In this document: one piece after another, positions 8,495-18,466 of the stretch
How positions within the stretch are numbered: the first letter of the stretch is position 1
Layout: the number at the start of each line of letters is the position of its first letter
Source: Mesorhizobium sp. M4B.F.Ca.ET.058.02.1.1
Lineage (GTDB): Bacteria > Pseudomonadota > Alphaproteobacteria > Rhizobiales > Rhizobiaceae
DNA: 64,000 bases
Reading direction: 5' to 3'
Assembly: GCF_003952505.1 (NCBI RefSeq)
Contig: NZ_CP034450.1
Location: 2,728,001 to 2,792,000 of the forward strand
Made by a program: the position numbers and the translations under genes
The notes under the pieces: generated by a model
What the model was told of the DNA's origin: nothing
Seen by the model: the letters and a program-made list of their open reading frames with translations, nothing else
The model's database searches: none

Positions 8495-9646
8495 ATGAAT
8501 GCCGTGACCAGAACCATTCCGGCCACAATGGCCGCGGTCCAGCTCACCGGCCATGGCGGTCCGGAAAAGCTCGTCTACCGCACCGACGTCAAGGTGCCTT
8601 GGCCGGCTGCCGGCGAGGTGCTGGTCCAGGTCAGCGCCTGCGGCATGAACAACACCGACGTCTGGGTGCGGCAGGGCGCCTATGGCACGGAAGAGGACGC
8701 GGCGGCGGTGTCGACCTGGCGCCGGCAGGGCAACACGCTTGTTTTCCCGCGCATCCAGGGCACCGACACGGTGGGGACCATCGCCGCCGTCGGCGACGGC
8801 GTCTCGCCCGACCGTATCGGCGAGCGGGTGATGGTCGACTTTTCCATCTACAACCGCGACGACAATTCGCTGGCCGACATCGACTATATGGGCCATGGCC
8901 GCGACGGCGGTTACGCCGAGTATCAGACCTTGCCGGCCGAGAACGCGCATGTCGTCGACACCTATATGAGCGACGTCGAGCTCGCCACCTTCTGCTGCGC
9001 ATATCTGACCGGCGAGCAGATGCTGGAGCGCGCGGCACTGAAAGCCGGCGAACTTGTGCTGGTCACCGGCGCTTCCGGCGGCGTCGGCTCGGGTATCGTG
9101 CAGTTGGCGCGGGCGCGCGGCGCCATCCCCTATGCCATTGTCGGCAAGGGCAAGGAGCAGGCGGTGCTCGATATCGGCGCCGAAAAGGTGATCACGCGCG
9201 GGGTGGCCGACCTGCCGGCCGCCGTTAGCGAAGCGACGGGCGGAAAACCGATCGACGTGGTCGCCGACCTTGTCGGCGGCGCCATCTTCAACGACCTGTT
9301 GCGCATCCTGCGGCCCGAGGGGCGCTACACCACGGCTGGCGCTATCGCCGGTCCAGTGGTGCAGTTGGATCTCCGTACCATGTACCTGAAGCAGCTGCAG
9401 CTGCACGGCTCGAGCCAGGGCACGCGGGCGGATTTTCGCCGCATCGTCCGCTACATCGAAGACAAAAAGATTCGGCCGCTGGTCGGTGGCGTCTACAAAC
9501 TGTCTGACTTCCACCGCGCGCAGACGGATTTCGTGGCGAAGGACTTTGTCGGCAAGCTTGTCGTGGTGCCGGACGCGATGTGGAACCGCGGCGAAGATAA
9601 CTGGTCGGGGACCGAACCGAGATCAGCTCAAATTGCAATTGAATAG
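8495..9646 (+). CDS. MDR-superfamily (zinc-type alcohol/quinone) dehydrogenase
   Basis: This 383-aa medium-chain dehydrogenase/reductase begins MNAVTRTIPATMAAVQLTGHGGPEKL. The catalytic-domain motif VSACGMNNTDVWVRQGAYG is near residue 50. The Rossmann motif VLVTGASGGVGSGIVQLARARGA is near residues 185-207. A 20-residue tail follows the usual C-terminus. The aminotransferase stop is nine bases upstream, so the two are probably co-transcribed. It could reduce or oxidise an aldehyde intermediate of ectoine breakdown. Such a gene is not part of the best-known ectoine clusters, so its role is open. Confidence 0.8.
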   Translation: MNAVTRTIPATMAAVQLTGHGGPEKLVYRTDVKVPWPAAGEVLVQVSACGMNNTDVWVRQGAYGTEEDAAAVSTWRRQGNTLVFPRIQGTDTVGTIAAVGDGVSPDRIGERVMVDFSIYNRDDNSLADIDYMGHGRDGGYAEYQTLPAENAHVVDTYMSDVELATFCCAYLTGEQMLERAALKAGELVLVTGASGGVGSGIVQLARARGAIPYAIVGKGKEQAVLDIGAEKVITRGVADLPAAVSEATGGKPIDVVADLVGGAIFNDLLRILRPEGRYTTAGAIAGPVVQLDLRTMYLKQLQLHGSSQGTRADFRRIVRYIEDKKIRPLVGGVYKLSDFHRAQTDFVAKDFVGKLVVVPDAMWNRGEDNWSGTEPRSAQIAIE

Positions 9647-9822
9647 TGCCATCTTGAGTCATCGCAGCTGACGCCATTCTCTACCTCAGCGCAACGAGGC
9701 GACAACAGACAAACCCAAGGTAATCAGTCCTCCCGGGAACAGTAGCGCTGTTTTCGAGTTGATAGTCTGATCAACCAGCAGCTCTTTTGCAGGATGCACG
9801 ACAGGGCGAACGGGAGAGTTCC

Positions 9823-9987
9823 ATGGGTCTCGGCACAATTCTGATAGTTCTGCTAATTCTTGTTTTGCTTGGCGGCTTCAGCGGCCTCGGCGGCGGTCCG
9901 TTTTACGGCACCGGTTATTACGGCGGCGGCGGCCTTGGGTTGGTATTGCTGATCGTCATCATCCTGGTTGTGCTCGGCCGCCTCTAG
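9823..9987 (+). CDS. DUF3309 small membrane protein
   Basis: This is a 54-aa protein with two hydrophobic segments, TILIVLLILVLL (residues about 5-16) and LGLVLLIVIILVVLGRL (the last 17). A glycine/tyrosine-rich link lies between them. The ending LVVLGRL is typical of the DUF3309 family, which is common and single-copy or multi-copy in Rhizobiales; its function is unknown. ATG 9823 follows a GGGAGAG ribosome site. The 176-bp gap upstream shows no gene. Confidence 0.72.
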   Translation: MGLGTILIVLLILVLLGGFSGLGGGPFYGTGYYGGGGLGLVLLIVIILVVLGRL

Positions 9988-10048
9988 CGCCGCTGAGGCA
10001 GACATAGCGTTGCCCGCTGATCGAGCAGGGATCGGCGGGCAATTGGCG

Positions 10049-11284
10049 ATGGCGACCGCGGAGGGAGCATTGGGCCGCAAACTCGACCTCAGAAGCGGCC
10101 GGCCGGTCTGGTTCGCCTATCGCGCGCCGCCCGTCCGAGTGGGAAAGCTGACACGAGACGTAAAGAGCGAAGTGCTGGTCGTCGGCATGGGCATCAGCGG
10201 CGCCATGATGGCGGAGGCGCTGACGCGTGCGGGCCATGAAGTGATGTGCATCGATCGACGCGGCCCGGTTCTCGGATCAACCTCGGCGACGACGGCGCTG
10301 GTGCAGTTCGAACTTGATCAACCGCTGGTCAAACTTTCCGCCATCAAGGGCAAGCTCGACGCCGCGCGCGCATGGCGGCGCTCGCGCTTGGCGGTGATCA
10401 ACCTTCGCGGGCGGATCGCCGAACTCGGCATCGACTGCACCCTCGCCAACCCGCCTTCACTCTATCTGGCGGGCAACATGCTTGGTCCGGCGGAATTGCG
10501 CGCCGAAAGCAACGCACGCCGGCAGGCCGGGATTGCCGCGACTTATCTGACCCGCCAGACTCTGGCCGACAGTTTCGGAATCGATCGCGCAGCAGCCATC
10601 CTCAGCCACGACAACATTGCGCTCGATCCGCGCAAGCTCACAGCCGGACTGTTGCTGCGGGCTTTGGGGCGGAAGGCACGTCTTTATGCGCCAGTGCAAG
10701 CGACCGAGATCGAGCACGGTCGCGATCAGGTTGTTGTCAAAACCAGTCTCGGTCCGACGATCTCGGCACGACATCTGGTGCTGGCAACCGGCTATGAGTT
10801 GACCGACATCATTCCGGCGACCGCGCACAGCATCGTTTCAACCTGGGCGATCGCCACGAACCGCCAGCCCCAAGGCCTATGGCCTGCGACTACTCTGCTA
10901 TGGGAGGCATCGGAGCCGTATCTTTACGTTCGGACAACGGCAGACGGCCGGGTCATTTGTGGTGGTGAGGACGAGGATTTCACCGATGAGGAGCATCGCG
11001 ACGCAATGATCGCCGAAAAGGCCCAGCGCCTGGCGGCCAAGCTGGGCCATCTGTTGCCAAAGCTGGACACCAGACCGGAATTTGCATGGACCGGCTCCTT
11101 CGGCACCACGACCTCCGGCCTGCCCTATATAGGCGCCCTGCCCCGCTTCCCACGCATTCACGCCGTGATGGGCTATGGCGGCAACGGCATCACCTTCTCG
11201 CAGATCGCTTCTGAGATGGTTTCATCTGCGATTGGCGGCCTCCAGGACATCGATTCCGAGCTTTTTGCGTTCCGCGGCTGCTAG
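10049..11284 (+). CDS. FAD-dependent oxidoreductase (DAO family)
   Basis: This 411-aa flavoprotein has the dinucleotide-binding motif VLVVGMGISGAMMAEALTRAGHEVMCID, with the acidic residue ending the second strand. A C-terminal FAD-contact region reads PYIGALPRFPRIHAVMGYGGNGITFS. This is the D-amino-acid oxidase/glycerol-3-phosphate dehydrogenase fold. The frame is open from 9968, but ATG 10049 avoids overlap with the DUF3309 gene. No Rieske domain is attached. The substrate is not evident and neighbours give no help. Confidence 0.72.
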   Translation: MATAEGALGRKLDLRSGRPVWFAYRAPPVRVGKLTRDVKSEVLVVGMGISGAMMAEALTRAGHEVMCIDRRGPVLGSTSATTALVQFELDQPLVKLSAIKGKLDAARAWRRSRLAVINLRGRIAELGIDCTLANPPSLYLAGNMLGPAELRAESNARRQAGIAATYLTRQTLADSFGIDRAAAILSHDNIALDPRKLTAGLLLRALGRKARLYAPVQATEIEHGRDQVVVKTSLGPTISARHLVLATGYELTDIIPATAHSIVSTWAIATNRQPQGLWPATTLLWEASEPYLYVRTTADGRVICGGEDEDFTDEEHRDAMIAEKAQRLAAKLGHLLPKLDTRPEFAWTGSFGTTTSGLPYIGALPRFPRIHAVMGYGGNGITFSQIASEMVSSAIGGLQDIDSELFAFRGC

Positions 11285-11334
11285 ATCGACAGGCGAGAGC
11301 GCCGAAGGCCAGGACTACCTCCTGGGTGACTGAA

Positions 11335-11943
11335 CTAGGTCCACTCCGACAGGATTGTCTCCATCTCCACTGTCTCGACCTGCTGCGCAAATCGTTGATG
11401 ATAGACCGTTAGCAGCGCGTCGTGAGTGGCATCCGAAGTGCTGCACAGAGCGTCCGTCACCAGCACCACCCGGTAGCCGAAATCAATGGCGCCGAGAACG
11501 GTTGCCAGCACGCAGACGTCGGTCTCGCCGCCGGTGATCACCAGCGTGTCGATCCTATGCTGCGCGAGAAAGTTCCTGAGCCTGCCCTCGAACCAGGGCG
11601 AATAGATGTGCTTGTCGAGAACGGTTGCCGGCGGAGAGTGCCGCATCAGCGAAGGCAGAAGCTCAATCATTTCCGGGTCGAGCTCGGACATGGTCATCGA
11701 CGCCCATCGGTCATAGTAGCGCTTCCACGTGCCCACCCCCTGCCCCGGCCTCTGTGCAGGCAGGAAGCGGGTAAAGATGGTTTGCGCCGCATGCCTTGCG
11801 ACCAGCGTTTCGATGAGGGGCAGGACGCGGGCCATCCACGGCGTCGCCCAGGGCGATGGCTCCGCGAACAAGCGCTGCATGTCGACGCAGAGATGGACGC
11901 AACTGCTGCCCAATGGTCCGTAGGTCAATCCATGCGCTGACAT
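11335..11943 (-). CDS. Isochorismatase-family cysteine hydrolase
   Basis: This 202-aa protein has the full isochorismatase-like triad: Asp in HLCVDMQRLFAE (near residue 21), Lys in VLDKHIYSPW (near 109), and Cys in GGETDVCVLAT (near 143). Members hydrolyse amides, ureas or isochorismate. The insert LPAQRPGQGVGTWKRYYDRW is seen in the nicotinamidase-like branch. It is convergent with the FAD oxidoreductase. Substrate is unknown. Confidence 0.83.
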   Translation of the reverse strand: MSAHGLTYGPLGSSCVHLCVDMQRLFAEPSPWATPWMARVLPLIETLVARHAAQTIFTRFLPAQRPGQGVGTWKRYYDRWASMTMSELDPEMIELLPSLMRHSPPATVLDKHIYSPWFEGRLRNFLAQHRIDTLVITGGETDVCVLATVLGAIDFGYRVVLVTDALCSTSDATHDALLTVYHQRFAQQVETVEMETILSEWT

Positions 11944-12030
11944 TGAGGACCTCTTCGGTCCGACCTCTTTCCGACACGACGCCTGGTTAGGCCTTGCAGG
12001 CTTGCGTGCCGCTTCTTTGCGTCGCTGCAG

Positions 12031-12438
12031 CTATTCGGGGAGGTGCGGCGTATGCTGTTTGTCCTCGGCCGGATCGGCGTCGATGCGCGCCTTGTGCGGA
12101 TCGAAAACGCCGTGCCGAGCGATAGCCAAGGCGGCTGTCTCAGGCGTCTCATAGGCCCACATGAAATTGTCGGCGGATGCACCGGCGGCATGAACGCGCC
12201 AATAGCTGGCCGTGCCCCATGGAGAATCCGAGGTGGTGTTCGTTTTCTCGAAGAGCTCGAAATAGATATCCTCGAACGGGATGTAGAAGACCGGATTTCG
12301 CCCATCTTCATAAAGCAGCTTTGCCCGCTCGCTGGACGCAACGATGGCGTCTGAAAACCTGACCGTCACTGTGCCGTCAAAGGGCACGATGGCAGGGGCG
12401 GTCGGAAAATGCATGGAACTCGCCGGTGAGGTTTGCAT
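12031..12438 (-). CDS. DUF427 domain protein
   Basis: This 135-aa protein matches DUF427: VTVRFSDAIVASSERAKLLYE, then NPVFYIPFEDI, SYWRVHAAG and FMWAYETP, ending near VFDPHKARID. The upstream 77 codons of the open frame are not used, because AAGGAG lies seven bases before ATG 12438. The family is small and soluble with no agreed function. A charged tail (DPAEDKQHTPHLPE) follows the domain. The 205-bp gap to the next gene is empty apart from this ribosome site. Confidence 0.8.
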   Translation of the reverse strand: MQTSPASSMHFPTAPAIVPFDGTVTVRFSDAIVASSERAKLLYEDGRNPVFYIPFEDIYFELFEKTNTTSDSPWGTASYWRVHAAGASADNFMWAYETPETAALAIARHGVFDPHKARIDADPAEDKQHTPHLPE

Positions 12439-12643
12439 TCTCGTACTCCTTGACTGCGTGTTCATGGAAACGTTGCTCAGCCATGGCAGTTCCGGCCAAG
12501 CGCGCAATTGGCGCAAACCTTTTCGACCCCGACGGTAGACCGTCAGGGCTCGTCCTTGGAGTTCATGATTTGAATGGCGGGCGCGACCACCCGCCACGGC
12601 AGGTGGGCTTTTGCCCTGAACTGAGCCGGAGACGTCCAGCGCG

Positions 12644-13627
12644 TTAGCGTGAGCGCCAGGGTCGGACAAAAAGCGTCGTCAGCAAACTGCTGAGGACCAT
12701 CCACGCAGCCACCTCGCGTCCGGATGCCCCAGGCCTGCCCCGCCTGGTGCTTGCGTGGGCCGCCATCACGGGCGCGAGGTCGGGTCGACTTCCGTGCCTG
12801 ACAGAATAGGCGCGGGTTATCTCGGCGCCGAACAGGAAGATCTGGGCCGAATAGTAGACCCACAACAGCACGATTATCAGCGCGCCGGCCGCACCATAGG
12901 ACGTCGCTATCGCACTCGTCCCGATGTACCAGCCGATCAGAGCCTTGCCGATCGTGAACAAAAGCGTGGTAACGAGCGAACCGACGGCGACGTCGCGCCA
13001 TTGCAACGTCCTGTCAGGCAGGACCTTGTATATTGCCGCAAAGAGCAGTGCGATCAGCACGAAGGAAACCACTGTGTTGATGGCGCTGACTATCAGTTCG
13101 CCGAACGGAAGACCTGCATTGATGAGTTCGCCGAGGGCGGAGATTGCCGTGCTCGCAGCCAGCGATACCAGAAGCATGAAGCCGAGGGCGGCGACAAGCC
13201 CAAGGCTTGCGGCCCGCGCCCGCACCAATCGCGACAGCGACGTGCCGCCCGGCTTCACCTTCCAGATTTCGTTGAGCGAGAGCTGCATCTCGCCGAAGAC
13301 GCCCGACGCGGTTACGAGCAACGTCACCATCCCCAATATGGCGGCCAGGGTACTCGATGATCCGCGCGAGGCGGTCTCGATCGTCGCCTGCAGGAGATCG
13401 GCGCTCTGCGCGCCCATGACGCCCGATATCTGCGCCGAAAGGGCCAGCCGGGCGGCGTCGTTGCCGAAGACCAGGCCAGCAATCGCCACCACGATCAGCA
13501 GGATCGGCGCAAGCGAGGTGGCGGCATAGAAGGCCATCGCCGCACCATGGCTCAGTGCGTTGTCGTTGACGAAGCCGCTGATGGCCTCTTTCAGCAGAAC
13601 CCAGCCTTCACGAACCCACGCTCGCAT
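12644..13627 (-). CDS. YihY/BrkB-family inner-membrane protein
   Basis: This 327-aa integral membrane protein has about six hydrophobic segments. The characteristic start reads LSHGAAMAFYAATSLAPILLIV, and the family motif SYGAAGALIIVLLWVYYSAQIFLFGAEITR lies near residue 250. YihY/BrkB proteins were once called ribonuclease BN by mistake; their function is unresolved. ATG 13627 is chosen over the TTG at 13657. The C-terminal tail has a final hydrophobic stretch. No functional link to neighbours is visible. Confidence 0.85.
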   Translation of the reverse strand: MRAWVREGWVLLKEAISGFVNDNALSHGAAMAFYAATSLAPILLIVVAIAGLVFGNDAARLALSAQISGVMGAQSADLLQATIETASRGSSSTLAAILGMVTLLVTASGVFGEMQLSLNEIWKVKPGGTSLSRLVRARAASLGLVAALGFMLLVSLAASTAISALGELINAGLPFGELIVSAINTVVSFVLIALLFAAIYKVLPDRTLQWRDVAVGSLVTTLLFTIGKALIGWYIGTSAIATSYGAAGALIIVLLWVYYSAQIFLFGAEITRAYSVRHGSRPDLAPVMAAHASTRRGRPGASGREVAAWMVLSSLLTTLFVRPWRSR

Positions 13628-14009
13628 CTTCGCTCTGCCGCCACATCTGGGACGCAAAATCGCGCACAGGACAAACCCGGGATGGGCACGATGGTTCCTT
13701 TGGGCATTGTTTCACCGAGCGCCCGACCTGCCCAGAAAGATGCTTCCGTGTTCGTGGAAGATGTGTTGCGCTAATCCTCTGTTTGTTCGCTTCGGCCAGC
13801 CGATTCGCACGCCCTAGCACCGCTGGCGCCGCAAGCCGCTCGATGATTTCAGGGTCGATCGCTTCAATCCCGCCCAGGTGCAATGAACTCGGCGGTCGAA
13901 AGCCTCGATTGGGATCTGCGTGGTGAACGTTGACGGGCAGCGTGCGGCAGTTCACCTTCGCGCGGATTGCCTGTCCAAGGCGCGTTGTTTTTCGGACCCT
14001 TCGCACCCT
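13628..14009. other. 382-bp gap with no recognised gene
   Basis: This is the space between the YihY/BrkB gene and nadQ. An antisense frame covers most of it, but it runs on into the nadQ coding region and has no recognisable domain or ribosome site. The nadQ promoter should be here; no confident -35/-10 pair was picked out. Confidence 0.4.
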
Positions 14010-14975
14010 ATGCAAAACAAGACTACGCAGGCGACAAGGCAGGCTACAAGCGCCAATCAGAGCCAGGCCGTCGGCGCGGATCTGATCGCTGTCGTCATTG
14101 CCGTAACCGCTGGCGAGCCACGTGTCCTGACCATTGAGCAAGCTCAAGCCTTGCCGTCCGGCCCTTTTGAGCTCGGCCATCGTTCCCTGCAGTCAGGCCT
14201 GAGGGCATGGGTGGAGCGGCAGACAAGCCATCCGCTGGGCTATATAGAACAGCTCTACACCTTTGCCGACCGCGACCGGACCGGCGACGAGCGTGTGCAG
14301 ATCTCGATCAGCTATCTCGGCCTGACAAGAGAAGAGCAGGCCGAACGGTCGCCAACGCATGGCTGGCGAGGCTGGTATGACTATTTTCCCTGGGAGGATC
14401 ACCGTGCGGGCGTGCCACCTATCGTGCCCGATGTGCTCATCCCTCGACTTTTGGCCTGGGCCGACGGCACGGATAATCTGAGCATACGCCGCGATCGCCG
14501 GCAGCGCGTGGCGTATGCCTTCGGCCTGGATGATCGCGGCTGGAACGAGGAGCTTGCTCTGCAGCGTTACGAACTGCTGTATGAGGCCGCCCTGGTGCCG
14601 GAGGCCACACGCGGCCGGGACAATGGCATTTCGCCGGCCATTCCCGGCCGGCCAATGACTGCCGACCATCGCCGCATTCTGGCGACCGGGATCGCCAGGC
14701 TTCGAACCAAGATCAAATACCGCCCCGTCGTGTTCGAGCTAATGCCGCCGGCTTTCACGCTCCTGCAGTTGCAGCGAACCGTTGAAGCGCTCGCAGGCCG
14801 GCTCGTGCACAAACAGAATTTCCGGCGCCTTATCGAACAGCAGGATCTGGTCGAGGAGACCGGGGAGACGATGTCGGACACAGGCGGGCGTCCGGCGAAG
14901 CGTTTCCGTTTCCGTCAGGCGATTCTGGCGGAACGAGCTGTCGCGGGGACAAAATTGCCACTTTCACGCGCTTGA
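14010..14975 (+). CDS. nadQ: NAD biosynthesis regulator NadQ
   Basis: This 321-aa protein resembles the NadQ family (COG4111), with a Nudix-like N-terminal region ([20 protein letters not shown], residues about 18-37) and a C-terminal winged helix ([19 protein letters not shown] to [11 protein letters not shown]). Alphaproteobacterial NadQ represses nadABC when NAD precursors are ample. Its position directly upstream of nadABC, separated by two palindromes, supports the name. ATG 14010 is chosen because the conserved part begins just after it; the frame is open from 13920. The ribosome site is weak. Confidence 0.82.
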   Translation: MQNKTTQATRQATSANQSQAVGADLIAVVIAVTAGEPRVLTIEQAQALPSGPFELGHRSLQSGLRAWVERQTSHPLGYIEQLYTFADRDRTGDERVQISISYLGLTREEQAERSPTHGWRGWYDYFPWEDHRAGVPPIVPDVLIPRLLAWADGTDNLSIRRDRRQRVAYAFGLDDRGWNEELALQRYELLYEAALVPEATRGRDNGISPAIPGRPMTADHRRILATGIARLRTKIKYRPVVFELMPPAFTLLQLQRTVEALAGRLVHKQNFRRLIEQQDLVEETGETMSDTGGRPAKRFRFRQAILAERAVAGTKLPLSRA

Positions 14976-14982
14976 CATTCCT

Positions 14983-15001
14983 TATGCTCAAGTTAAGCAT
15001 A
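14983..15001. promoter_or_regulatory. NadQ-type operator 1 upstream of nadA
   Basis: TATGCTCAAGTTAAGCATA is a 19-bp inverted repeat with 6-bp perfect arms. It overlaps the likely nadA promoter: TTGACA lies at 14972-14977, with the -10 region about 17 bases on, inside this palindrome. A second palindrome of the same family follows at 15010-15030. Binding here would block RNA polymerase. Confidence 0.72.
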
Positions 15002-15009
15002 TGCCTCAG

Positions 15010-15030
15010 TTATACTCAGCTCGAGCATAA
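15010..15030. promoter_or_regulatory. NadQ-type operator 2 upstream of nadA
   Basis: TTATACTC (15010-15017) and GAGCATAA (15023-15030) are inverted arms with one mismatch and a 5-bp spacer. The arms share TATGCT/AGCATA with operator 1. The centres are 28 bp apart, close to three helical turns, so two NadQ dimers could bind the same face. It ends 13 bases before the nadA start. Confidence 0.72.
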
Positions 15031-15043
15031 TTGGAGACAGGGT

Positions 15044-16018
15044 ATGTTCAACGCCTCCGCGCGCACGGCCGCGCTCTACGAACGCGTGCGCCGGGTCATC
15101 CCACCGATCGAATGGCCCGCCTTCGCCGGCGACATCGACGCCGTTCTCGACCTGAAGCGGCAGCGAAACGCTGTCATCCTGGCGCACAACTATCAGACGC
15201 CGGAGATCTTCCATTGCGTCGCCGATATCGTCGGCGACAGCCTGGCGCTTGCCCGCAAGGCGATATCGGCCGAAGCGGACGTGATTGTGCTGGCCGGCGT
15301 GCATTTCATGGCCGAGACGGCAAAGCTGCTTAACCCTGAGAAGACCGTGCTCATTCCAGACCTGCGCGCAGGCTGTTCACTGGCGGACTCTATTACCGCC
15401 GAGGATATCCGCCTGCTCAGGCAACGCTACCCCGGCCTGCCGGTCGTCACCTATGTCAACACGTCGGCTGAGGTGAAGGCCGAGTCCGACATCTGTTGCA
15501 CGTCAGGCAATGCGAAAGCGGTCGTCGAGTCCCTTGGCGTTCCCCGGGTGATCATGCTGCCGGACGAGTATCTGGCCCATAACATCGCCGCCCAGACCGA
15601 CGTGGAGATCATCGCCTGGAAAGGGCATTGCGAGGTGCATGAGCGCTTCACGCCAGCCGATATCCGCGAGTTGCGCGAAAACCATCCCGGCGTGACGGTG
15701 CTCGCGCATCCCGAATGCCCGCCCGATGTGGTGGCCGAGGCCGACTTTTCCGGCTCGACCGCCGCCATGTCCGATTATGTCGAAAGGCAAAAGCCGCCCC
15801 GCGTCGTGCTGATGACGGAATGCTCGATGAGCGACAATGTCGCGCTCCAGCATCCCGAGGTCGAATTCATCCGACCCTGCAATCTCTGCCCGCACATGAA
15901 GCGGATAACGCTGGCCAGCATCCGCATGGCGCTCGAGCAGAACCGCCATGTCGTCACCATTGAGCCGGAGATTGCCGGGCGCGCGCGGCTGGCCGTCGAG
16001 CGGATGCTGGCGGTATGA
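15044..16018 (+). CDS. nadA: Quinolinate synthase NadA
   Basis: This 324-aa [4Fe-4S] enzyme condenses iminoaspartate with dihydroxyacetone phosphate to quinolinate in de novo NAD synthesis. The family motifs are [13 protein letters not shown] (near residue 43), cysteines in [15 protein letters not shown] and [15 protein letters not shown], and [25 protein letters not shown] 15044 follows GGAG at 15033-15036. The last four bases overlap nadB (ATGA), so the two are translationally coupled. Confidence 0.96.
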   Translation: MFNASARTAALYERVRRVIPPIEWPAFAGDIDAVLDLKRQRNAVILAHNYQTPEIFHCVADIVGDSLALARKAISAEADVIVLAGVHFMAETAKLLNPEKTVLIPDLRAGCSLADSITAEDIRLLRQRYPGLPVVTYVNTSAEVKAESDICCTSGNAKAVVESLGVPRVIMLPDEYLAHNIAAQTDVEIIAWKGHCEVHERFTPADIRELRENHPGVTVLAHPECPPDVVAEADFSGSTAAMSDYVERQKPPRVVLMTECSMSDNVALQHPEVEFIRPCNLCPHMKRITLASIRMALEQNRHVVTIEPEIAGRARLAVERMLAV

Positions 16019-17550
16019 GCATGGACGTCCGCGACCTCGACGACCGGCCGGTCATCATCGGCGCCGGCATAGCCGGGCTGATGACCGCACTACACTTGGC
16101 ACCCGAGCCGGTGCTTCTGCTCTCAAGATCGCCGCTTGGCGCGGATGCGTCCAGCGCGTGGGCGCAAGGCGGGCTTGCCGCCAGCATGGGCGATGATGAT
16201 GACCCGATCCTCCATCTTACCGATACGCTCGCCGCCGGTGACGGCCTTTGCGATGCGGAAGCAGCAAGGCGCATCGTGTACGCTGCGCCCGCCGCGATCG
16301 AATATCTGGCACGGTTTGGGGTTCGTTTTGATCGGACGCCGGCAGGCGCCCTTCGTCTCGGACTGGAGGCCGCGCACAGCCGGCGGCGCATCGTTCATGC
16401 CGGTGGTGACGGCAGCGGACGAGAGGTCATGCGTGCCCTGGTCGCGGCGGTACGTTCGACGCCGACAATAGAGGTGATCGAGGGCTTCGAAGCGCGCCGG
16501 CTGGTGGCGGAGGACGGCAGAATCGCCGGTGTCCTGGCGAGCGGCGCGGCAGGTCCGGTGTTCCTCGCGACGGCACGGGTCGTCCTCGCCACGGGTGGGA
16601 TCGGTGGCTTGTTCCACGACAGCACCAATCCTCTGGGCAGTTGCGGACAGGGTCTGGCGTTGGCGGCCCGTGCGGGGGCTGTGCTTGCCGATCTGGAATT
16701 CGTCCAGTTCCATCCGACCGCGCTTGACGAGCCGAAGCGCCCGATGTCGCTGATCAGCGAAGCCGTTCGCGGCGAAGGCGCAACCTTGGTCGATGAGACG
16801 GGCCGGCGGTTTCTCAGCGGCGTGCAAGGAACGGAACTTGCGCCGCGCGACGTGCTGGCGCGTGCCGTCGGGAACCATCTGGCCAGCGGACACCGCGTCT
16901 TTCTCGACGTGCGGGAAAGGCCCGGCCCGACATTCGCGCGGCAGTTCCCGACGATCGCATTGGCTTGCAAAGAGGCCGGCATCGATCCGGCGCGTGACCT
17001 CATTCCCATCCGACCGGCGCAGCACTACCACATGGGTGGTGTGGCCGTGGATCTGGCCGGCCGCACATCGGTTCAAGGACTTTGGGCTTGCGGCGAAGTC
17101 GCCTCGACCGGATTGCATGGCGCCAACAGGCTCGCCAGCAATTCCTTGACCGAGGCGGTGGTCTGCGCACGCTGGGTGGCAGAAAGCCTGCGGGGGATCC
17201 CTGCCCGGCGTGCACAGCAAACGTTTGCAAGTGACTCTCCGTCGCCCGATCCGGCAGCAGTGCGCCCTGTCTTGTCGCGCGCGCTCGGTGTTGTACGGAA
17301 TCGCGAAGGCCTGGAAGCAGCGGCGCGTGCCTTGTTGCCGCTCGCCGAGTGCGCGGATGCTACCTCAGGTCCGGCCGTGGTCGGGCTGATGATCACGATT
17401 GCCGCGTTGCAACGTCGGGAAAGTCGCGGCGCCCACCAGCGGACGGATTTTCCCCTTCATGCGGCCGTCGCCCGCCGCTCAGAAATCACCCTGGAGGCCG
17501 CCCTGAGGACAGCGCGGGAACTCGAACCTCGGCTGGAATGCCTGACATGA
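16015..17550 (+). CDS. nadB: L-aspartate oxidase NadB
   Basis: This 511-aa flavoenzyme oxidises L-aspartate to iminoaspartate, the substrate of NadA. The FAD-binding motif [20 protein letters not shown] is at residues about 11-30. [14 protein letters not shown], the flavin-histidine region [12 protein letters not shown], and the catalytic segment [26 protein letters not shown] match the succinate dehydrogenase/aspartate oxidase family. [19 protein letters not shown] is near the end. It overlaps nadA by ATGA and nadC by ATGA. Confidence 0.96.
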   Translation: MSMDVRDLDDRPVIIGAGIAGLMTALHLAPEPVLLLSRSPLGADASSAWAQGGLAASMGDDDDPILHLTDTLAAGDGLCDAEAARRIVYAAPAAIEYLARFGVRFDRTPAGALRLGLEAAHSRRRIVHAGGDGSGREVMRALVAAVRSTPTIEVIEGFEARRLVAEDGRIAGVLASGAAGPVFLATARVVLATGGIGGLFHDSTNPLGSCGQGLALAARAGAVLADLEFVQFHPTALDEPKRPMSLISEAVRGEGATLVDETGRRFLSGVQGTELAPRDVLARAVGNHLASGHRVFLDVRERPGPTFARQFPTIALACKEAGIDPARDLIPIRPAQHYHMGGVAVDLAGRTSVQGLWACGEVASTGLHGANRLASNSLTEAVVCARWVAESLRGIPARRAQQTFASDSPSPDPAAVRPVLSRALGVVRNREGLEAAARALLPLAECADATSGPAVVGLMITIAALQRRESRGAHQRTDFPLHAAVARRSEITLEAALRTARELEPRLECLT

Positions 17551-18404
17551 TGGACCTCTCGCCACTTCCCACAATCATGTTTGAGCCTCTGGTACGGGCA
17601 GCTCTGCTCGAGGACCTTGGCAGGGCCGGCGATTTGACCACGGACGCCATCGTGGCGAATGAACGCCACGTGACGACCGTGCTGGCGGCGCGCCAGCAAG
17701 GCGTCGTCGCCGGCCTTGATCTGGCGATGCTTGCCTTCAAGCTGATCGATCCGAATGTCGAGATGACGGTGGAACGCGCGGACGGCAGCGAGGTCGCGCA
17801 GGGAGAGGTCATCGCCTCGGTGAGCGGCCCGGCCCGCGCCATTCTCACGGCGGAACGCACGGCGCTCAATTTCCTGGGCCATCTCAGCGGCATAGCCACG
17901 GCGACGACATCAATCGTCAATGCGGTCCGGGGGCACAAGGCGAAAATCGTCTGCACCCGCAAGACGACTCCTGGCTTGCGAGCGGTCGAAAAATACGCTG
18001 TGCGCGCCGGCGGCGGCGCCAATCACCGCTTCGGCCTCGACGACGCCATCCTGATCAAGGACAACCACATCGCCATCGCCGGCGGAATTCGCCCGGCAAT
18101 GGAGCGGGCGCGAATGAGCGTCGGCCATCTCGTCAAGGTCGAAGTCGAGGTCGATACGCTGGTCCAGTTGGAAGAGGCCTTGGCGCACGCGCCCGACGCA
18201 GTCCTGCTGGACAACATGTCAGTCGATGACTTGCGCAATGCGGTGGCCATGGTGGGTGGCCGGGCGGTCACCGAGGCGTCTGGCAGGATCACCGCCGCGA
18301 TTGCGCCAGCCGTTGCCGCAACCGGTATCGACCTGATTTCCATCGGCTGGTTGACTCACAGCGCCCCGATCCTCGATATCGGCCTCGATTATCGTGAGCT
18401 TTGA
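17547..18404 (+). CDS. nadC: Nicotinate-nucleotide diphosphorylase NadC
   Basis: This 285-aa enzyme decarboxylates and phosphoribosylates quinolinate to nicotinate mononucleotide, completing the nad operon. Motifs are [56 protein letters not shown] and LLDNM. Starts at 17538, 17547 and 17550 are possible; 17547 is chosen because it makes the 4-base ATGA overlap with nadB used throughout the operon. bioB begins 62 bases downstream. Confidence 0.96.
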   Translation: MMDLSPLPTIMFEPLVRAALLEDLGRAGDLTTDAIVANERHVTTVLAARQQGVVAGLDLAMLAFKLIDPNVEMTVERADGSEVAQGEVIASVSGPARAILTAERTALNFLGHLSGIATATTSIVNAVRGHKAKIVCTRKTTPGLRAVEKYAVRAGGGANHRFGLDDAILIKDNHIAIAGGIRPAMERARMSVGHLVKVEVEVDTLVQLEEALAHAPDAVLLDNMSVDDLRNAVAMVGGRAVTEASGRITAAIAPAVAATGIDLISIGWLTHSAPILDIGLDYREL

Positions 18405-18466
18405 TCGTCGGACCTGGCCATCTAAAGTCTAGCCGGTCTCGCCACAACGCAAGGAACAGGATCGAA

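Noticed and set aside
8180..9514. 444-codon antisense frame over the aminotransferase and dehydrogenase genes
   Set aside because: Low-complexity composition and overlap with two well-supported genes.
13608..14180. 190-codon minus-strand frame over the nadQ upstream region
   Set aside because: No recognisable domain, no ribosome site, and it overlaps the nadQ coding start.
18405..18466. BioR operator between nadC and bioB
   Set aside because: No TTATCTATAA-like palindrome is present in the 62-bp gap.
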